Assembly (NCBI RefSeq): GCF_014638005.1
Contig: NZ_BMFG01000010.1
Span: forward strand, 54,646 to 118,645
Direction of reading: 5' to 3'
DNA length: 64,000 nucleotides
DNA from: Flavobacterium orientale
GTDB lineage: Bacteria; Bacteroidota; Bacteroidia; Flavobacteriales; Flavobacteriaceae
The notes below the pieces were generated by a model. The model saw only the letters and a list, made by a program, of their open reading frames with translations. It was not told where the DNA came from and did no database searches. Positions 61,307-64,000 of the stretch are shown piece after piece (the first letter of the stretch is position 1; every line of letters starts with the position of its first letter). Made by a program: the position numbers and the translations under genes.

Positions 61307-61470
61307 TCCAGCTACCTGCCTGCTGGTAGGCTGGTCCGCTGCAACACCTCGGCCTTCAAGCCATTTTTCTAACGCTTTTTCATGGCTTCTTTGGTCGCCC
61401 CAAAAAGCGAAGAAAAATTGGCTTTCAGTCCTGCGGGGTTTTCGCTACTATCTGGGCTAGGATAAGTGCT
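61307..61470. repeat. GC-rich hairpin-forming intergenic element
   Basis: The stretch is visibly GC-richer than its flanks and begins with an imperfect palindrome (CCTGCCTGCTGGTAGGCTGG, from ~61316). Further inverted pairs follow: AAGCCA/TGGCTT at about 61358 and 61384, and AGCGAA-rich/TTTTCGCT. It resembles dispersed flavobacterial intergenic elements that share GGCTTTCCGCTGC-like text; a related but different piece may lie at 63600-63690. The 60-codon frame here is not convincing as a gene. Confidence 0.5.
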
Positions 61471-61490
61471 AAAAATTAAAATTTAATGCT

Positions 61491-61964
61491 ATGAAAAAAT
61501 TAATCTTACTACTGACATTCTTCACATTAACCGCGTGTCAGGGACAAAAAAAGGAGCAAAAAAATCCAAAACCTAAAGTTGTCAAAACCGAAGCCGAATG
61601 GAAAGCCGAACTCACACCCGAACAATACGAAGTATTACGTAAAAAAGGTACGGAAAGAGCTTTCACCGGAGCCTACTGGGATCATTTCGAAAAAGGACAA
61701 TACGTTTGTGCCGCTTGCGAAAATCCGTTATTCAAATCCCAAACCAAATTCGAATCTGATTGTGGTTGGCCTTCGTTTGACCAAGCTATCAAAGGTTCTG
61801 TGATTTATGAAAATGATTATAGTTTCGGAATGTCACGTGTAGAAGTCATGTGTGCCAACTGTGGTAGTCACCTTGGTCACGTTTTTGATGACGGTCCGAA
61901 AGAAACCACCGGGAAACGTTTTTGCACCAATTCAATTTCTGTCAAATTTATACCTGAAAAGTAA
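61491..61964 (+). CDS. msrB: Peptide methionine-R-sulfoxide reductase, lipoprotein form
   Basis: 157 residues. Lipoprotein signal [13 protein letters not shown] (Cys 16). Zinc pairs CAAC and [30 protein letters not shown] and catalytic Cys in [12 protein letters not shown] are all present. Reduces methionine-R-sulfoxide in envelope proteins, complementing the lipoprotein MsrA at 5762. Stop overlaps the next ATG (TAATG). Confidence 0.95.
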   Translation: MKKLILLLTFFTLTACQGQKKEQKNPKPKVVKTEAEWKAELTPEQYEVLRKKGTERAFTGAYWDHFEKGQYVCAACENPLFKSQTKFESDCGWPSFDQAIKGSVIYENDYSFGMSRVEVMCANCGSHLGHVFDDGPKETTGKRFCTNSISVKFIPEK

Positions 61965-62353
61965 TGGCTTACAAAATTCAAAAAACCGAAGAAGAATGGA
62001 AAGCCCAATTAGGCTTAGAAAAATACAAAATCCTCCGTCAAAAAGGAACTGAATTCCCACACACCGGACAATACAATCTTCATTTCGAAAAAGGAAAGTA
62101 TGGTTGTGCTGCTTGTGGCGAAATTTTATTTGAAAGTGATGCTAAATTTGATGCTCATTGCGGTTGGCCATCTTTCGATCAATCCATCCCTGGAAAAGTT
62201 GAATACATCAAAGATGTATCACACGGAATGATTCGTACCGAAATTCTTTGTGCCAGCTGCGGAAGTCATTTAGGCCACGTTTTTGATGATGGTCCAACTG
62301 AAACCGGAATTCGTTATTGTGTGAATTCGTTATCGATTGATTTCAAAGAGTAA
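61964..62353 (+). CDS. msrB: Peptide methionine-R-sulfoxide reductase, cytosolic form
   Basis: 129 residues with no signal. It begins [21 protein letters not shown], parallel to the upstream protein after its anchor. Zinc pairs CAAC and [29 protein letters not shown] and catalytic Cys in IRYCVNSLSIDF. A tandem duplicate of the upstream gene specialised for the cytosol; coupled by a one-base overlap. Confidence 0.95.
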   Translation: MAYKIQKTEEEWKAQLGLEKYKILRQKGTEFPHTGQYNLHFEKGKYGCAACGEILFESDAKFDAHCGWPSFDQSIPGKVEYIKDVSHGMIRTEILCASCGSHLGHVFDDGPTETGIRYCVNSLSIDFKE

Positions 62354-62356
62354 AAA

Positions 62357-63001
62357 ATGAATTTATTTGAAGAAACACCTAATTGGAAAAAAAAATTAAC
62401 TCCTTTAATTAATCAATACAAAGGAAAAAAACATCCATTGGATTACCAAAATGCTTATCAATTGCTAGTTATGGTTGTGCTTTCTGCTCAAGATTCAGAT
62501 GCCAACATCAACAAAATTGCACCAGAGTTATTTAAAAACTTTCCTACGATGGAAGTTTTAGCCGCTTCAAATGCGGAATATTTATTTCCATTTATTAGTA
62601 AAGTGAGGAACTATGGAACAAAAGCAAATTGGCTCATTGAAATTGCTAAAACAGTCAAAGAAGACAAAAATATCCCAACAAATCTTCAAAATCTAATTGC
62701 TCTGAAAGGCATTGGAAGGAAATCAGCTAATGTAATTTTACGTGAAACAAATCAAAAATCGGAAGGAATAATTGCGGATTTACATGTCATACGAGTAGCT
62801 CCAAGAATTGGTCTAACCGACGATAGTAAAGACGGTATCAAAATTGAAAAACAACTTATGAAAATCCTTCCACCGGAAATCTGGAATGAAATCGGAATGT
62901 CAATTTCATTTTTAGGAAGAGAAATTTGTCGCCCAACTAATCCAAAATGCAACCAATGTATTATCCAAAAAGATTGTCAGTATCCATTTAAAATAATTTA
63001 A
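62357..63001 (+). CDS. nth: Endonuclease III-like DNA glycosylase/lyase
   Basis: 214 residues. Helix-hairpin-helix with catalytic Lys (LKGIGRKSANVILRE) and Asp (IADLHVIRVAPRIGL). The 4Fe-4S cluster C-x6-C-x2-C-x5-C (CRPTNPKCNQCIIQKDC) is at the C-terminus. Removes oxidised pyrimidines. The residue after the catalytic Asp is Leu rather than the usual Thr, so substrate range may differ from E. coli Nth. It starts 3 bp after msrB, giving an oxidative-damage operon. Confidence 0.92.
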   Translation: MNLFEETPNWKKKLTPLINQYKGKKHPLDYQNAYQLLVMVVLSAQDSDANINKIAPELFKNFPTMEVLAASNAEYLFPFISKVRNYGTKANWLIEIAKTVKEDKNIPTNLQNLIALKGIGRKSANVILRETNQKSEGIIADLHVIRVAPRIGLTDDSKDGIKIEKQLMKILPPEIWNEIGMSISFLGREICRPTNPKCNQCIIQKDCQYPFKII

Positions 63002-63038
63002 TTATTTTTATATACTTAAACTTTACTCTTTCTAGTTT

Positions 63039-63593
63039 ATGAATAAAGAAAAACCGAAATATTTATTAGCCGTAATGCCTAGTCTGGAAATTTCAAGCTG
63101 TGTTAATGAATGGAAACAATCTCTAATAAAAGAAATTGGTAGATTTGGAAGTGATAAATCTCTTGCTCATATCACTGTGATGGGTTTTAACGCAGATTCA
63201 AATCAATTATCTCTTTGGATTAATGGAATTTCAACCTTTTGTAATAATCAACCTAATCATGATATTGGTTTCAATGGTTTTGCTTCCTTTGGTTCTTATG
63301 CATATTATGTTAAACCTGATAATAGTTCAGAAAAATATCTTAATAATTTAATCAGAAACATCCATCATCATTTTGGTTTTAAAATAAAAAGTCCTAAATC
63401 ACACATGACCATAGCTCGTGAGTTGGATGAAGTAAGAATAGAAAGAGCTTCTAAATTATTTAAAAATCACGATGCAGATTTTAAATTTTTATGTGATGGT
63501 TTTACACTCAGAAAATTCAATGAAACTAACAAACAATATTCTGATTTAATAGCTGAGTTTAAATTTAGTGAACAACAATTAAAACTTTTCTAA
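63039..63593 (+). CDS. 2H phosphoesterase (2'-5' RNA ligase family)
   Basis: 184 residues. Two HxT motifs: SLAHITVMGF and KSHMTIARE, about 80 residues apart, the catalytic pair of 2H phosphoesterases that open or form 2',5' or cyclic phosphate bonds in RNA. Cytosolic. It starts 37 bp after nth in the same direction. Confidence 0.9.
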   Translation: MNKEKPKYLLAVMPSLEISSCVNEWKQSLIKEIGRFGSDKSLAHITVMGFNADSNQLSLWINGISTFCNNQPNHDIGFNGFASFGSYAYYVKPDNSSEKYLNNLIRNIHHHFGFKIKSPKSHMTIARELDEVRIERASKLFKNHDADFKFLCDGFTLRKFNETNKQYSDLIAEFKFSEQQLKLF

Positions 63594-63888
63594 AAGTTCA
63601 TTTTGGCGTTCCCTTCCGGTAAGCTTTTGACTGCAAGTCATTGTTCGTCGTACCTCCTTTCAGTGGACTTTCCGACACTATCCAGAGCGTAAAACATTTC
63701 AATAACATATATATATTCCGCAAAAGTCACACCGAATAGTCAAAGTCTCCCTCAATCTTGTCATTCTGTAACAACCCCTTTCTGTTCTTCCGTGCCTTCT
63801 GTGAGAGAATATTTTCGTCTCTGTTTCCCTCGAACCCGTAACCCTAAGCGTCGTACCTTGCTTTCTTTGTGTCAAAAATCCAAAACAA
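63594..63888. other. Gene-free region between the 2H gene and the 5S rRNA
   Basis: About 300 bp with no supportable ORF. It starts with a GC-richer stretch (GGCGTTCCCTTCCGG at 63604; TATCCAGAGCG near 63680) that resembles the dispersed element at 61307, then AT-rich text, then a C/T-rich stretch. GTCGTACCT occurs twice (63648 and 63849 regions). Confidence 0.5.
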
Positions 63889-63918
63889 AAAACCCCTCAT
63901 CTATAGATGAAGGGTTTT
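63889..63918 (-). terminator. rRNA operon terminator
   Basis: On the minus strand AAAACCCTTCATC, TATA, GATGAGGGGTTTT with one mismatched pair, followed by TTG; it lies just past the 5S rRNA 3' end. Confidence 0.85.
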
Positions 63919-63923
63919 AAAAA

Positions 63924-64000
63924 GAAGGCGGTGACATACTCTCCCACAAATTGCAGTACCATCTGCGCAGGCGGGCTTAACTTCTCTGTTCGGAATGGGA
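63924..64000 (-). rRNA. rrf: 5S rRNA, 3' part (5' end beyond window)
   Basis: The minus strand reads TCCCATTCCGAACAGAGAAG at the window edge, then TTAAGCCCGCCTGCGCAGAT, GGTACTGC and GTGGGAGAGTATGTC, which are the conserved internal and 3' segments of bacterial 5S rRNA. About 77 of the expected ~110 bases are inside the window. 23S and 16S should lie to the right on the same strand. Confidence 0.95.

Noticed and set aside
61278..61460. 60-codon open frame in the GC-rich intergenic element
   Set aside because: It overlaps the end of the hydrolase gene and then runs through hairpin sequence; the composition (Trp, Ser, Pro, Arg) is not that of the neighbouring genes.

Overview
The window looks like a chromosomal segment of a low-GC member of the Bacteroidota, most likely a Flavobacterium-like Flavobacteriaceae. 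The evidence is: a type IX secretion sorting domain (first gene) and PorQ; several near-perfect TAnnTTTG -7 promoter boxes and few Shine-Dalgarno sites; many DUF families typical of flavobacteria (DUF937, DUF3276, DUF6252, DUF1573); and the lon-porQ-cmk and nusB-DUF1573-yajC gene orders. Almost all of it is protein coding. The only RNA gene seen is the 3' part of a 5S rRNA on the minus strand at the right edge, so an rRNA operon continues beyond the window.

Layout. 1-4.7 kb: end of a secreted FG-GAP/T9SS protein, then serC-serA-DUF937 and small envelope proteins. 4.7-9.7 kb: folE and msrA (minus), then an ABC ATPase, a polytopic membrane protein and a TIGR02757 protein (plus). 9.8-19.7 kb: housekeeping genes (pepT, yajC, nusB, leucine-type dehydrogenase, an ABC exporter, a PUR-domain protein, a tRNA-binding protein, a fused cyclophilin-FKBP). 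19.7-23.7 kb: DUF1569, a repeat-rich 490-bp gap, trmD, and a HipA-like kinase overlapping a DUF3037 gene. 23.8-28.1 kb: an ECF sigma system whose probable promoter box is shared with a lipoprotein papain-family protease. 28.4-31.3 kb: a Dus enzyme and an AT-rich KAP NTPase with a small membrane protein. 31.4-39.2 kb: a four-gene operon of propeller proteins and a serine hydrolase, next to a membrane-bound winged-helix regulator and a TPR adenylate cyclase. 39.5-40.5 kb: two orphan genes. 40.7-47.1 kb: yaaA, cmk, porQ, lon, DUF6252. 47.2-50.1 kb: a second ECF sigma operon with beta-solenoid surface proteins. 50.1-60.4 kb: an MFS transporter, an M48 protease and a glycan cluster (GH31, glgB, maltokinase, glgE). 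60.4-64 kb: hydrolase, two msrB genes, endonuclease III, a 2H phosphoesterase, then the rRNA operon end.

Main functional units. GlgE, maltokinase and GlgB form the maltose-1-phosphate route to branched alpha-glucan; no TreS is in the window. Two ECF sigma systems respond to envelope signals. One MsrA and two MsrB proteins (two of the three are lipoproteins) repair oxidised methionine.

Most notable observations: (1) at five places, runs of 7- or 8-base repeats sit between two co-directional genes, always in the sense orientation and ending close to the next start codon; at three of these the order is an AGAAAAT-type heptad run followed by CTTAG/CTCAG-type units and then ATG. (2) A duplicated ACGCAACC...TATAAAC box, with spacing conserved to one base, links an ECF sigma gene to a papain-like lipoprotein gene. 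(3) One protein appears to combine a cytoplasmic anti-sigma-like end, an inner-membrane helix, a long Asn/Ser/Lys linker and an outer-membrane barrel-like domain. (4) A HipA-like kinase/DUF3037 pair. All assignments come from reading motifs and protein sequence by eye; no searches were run.
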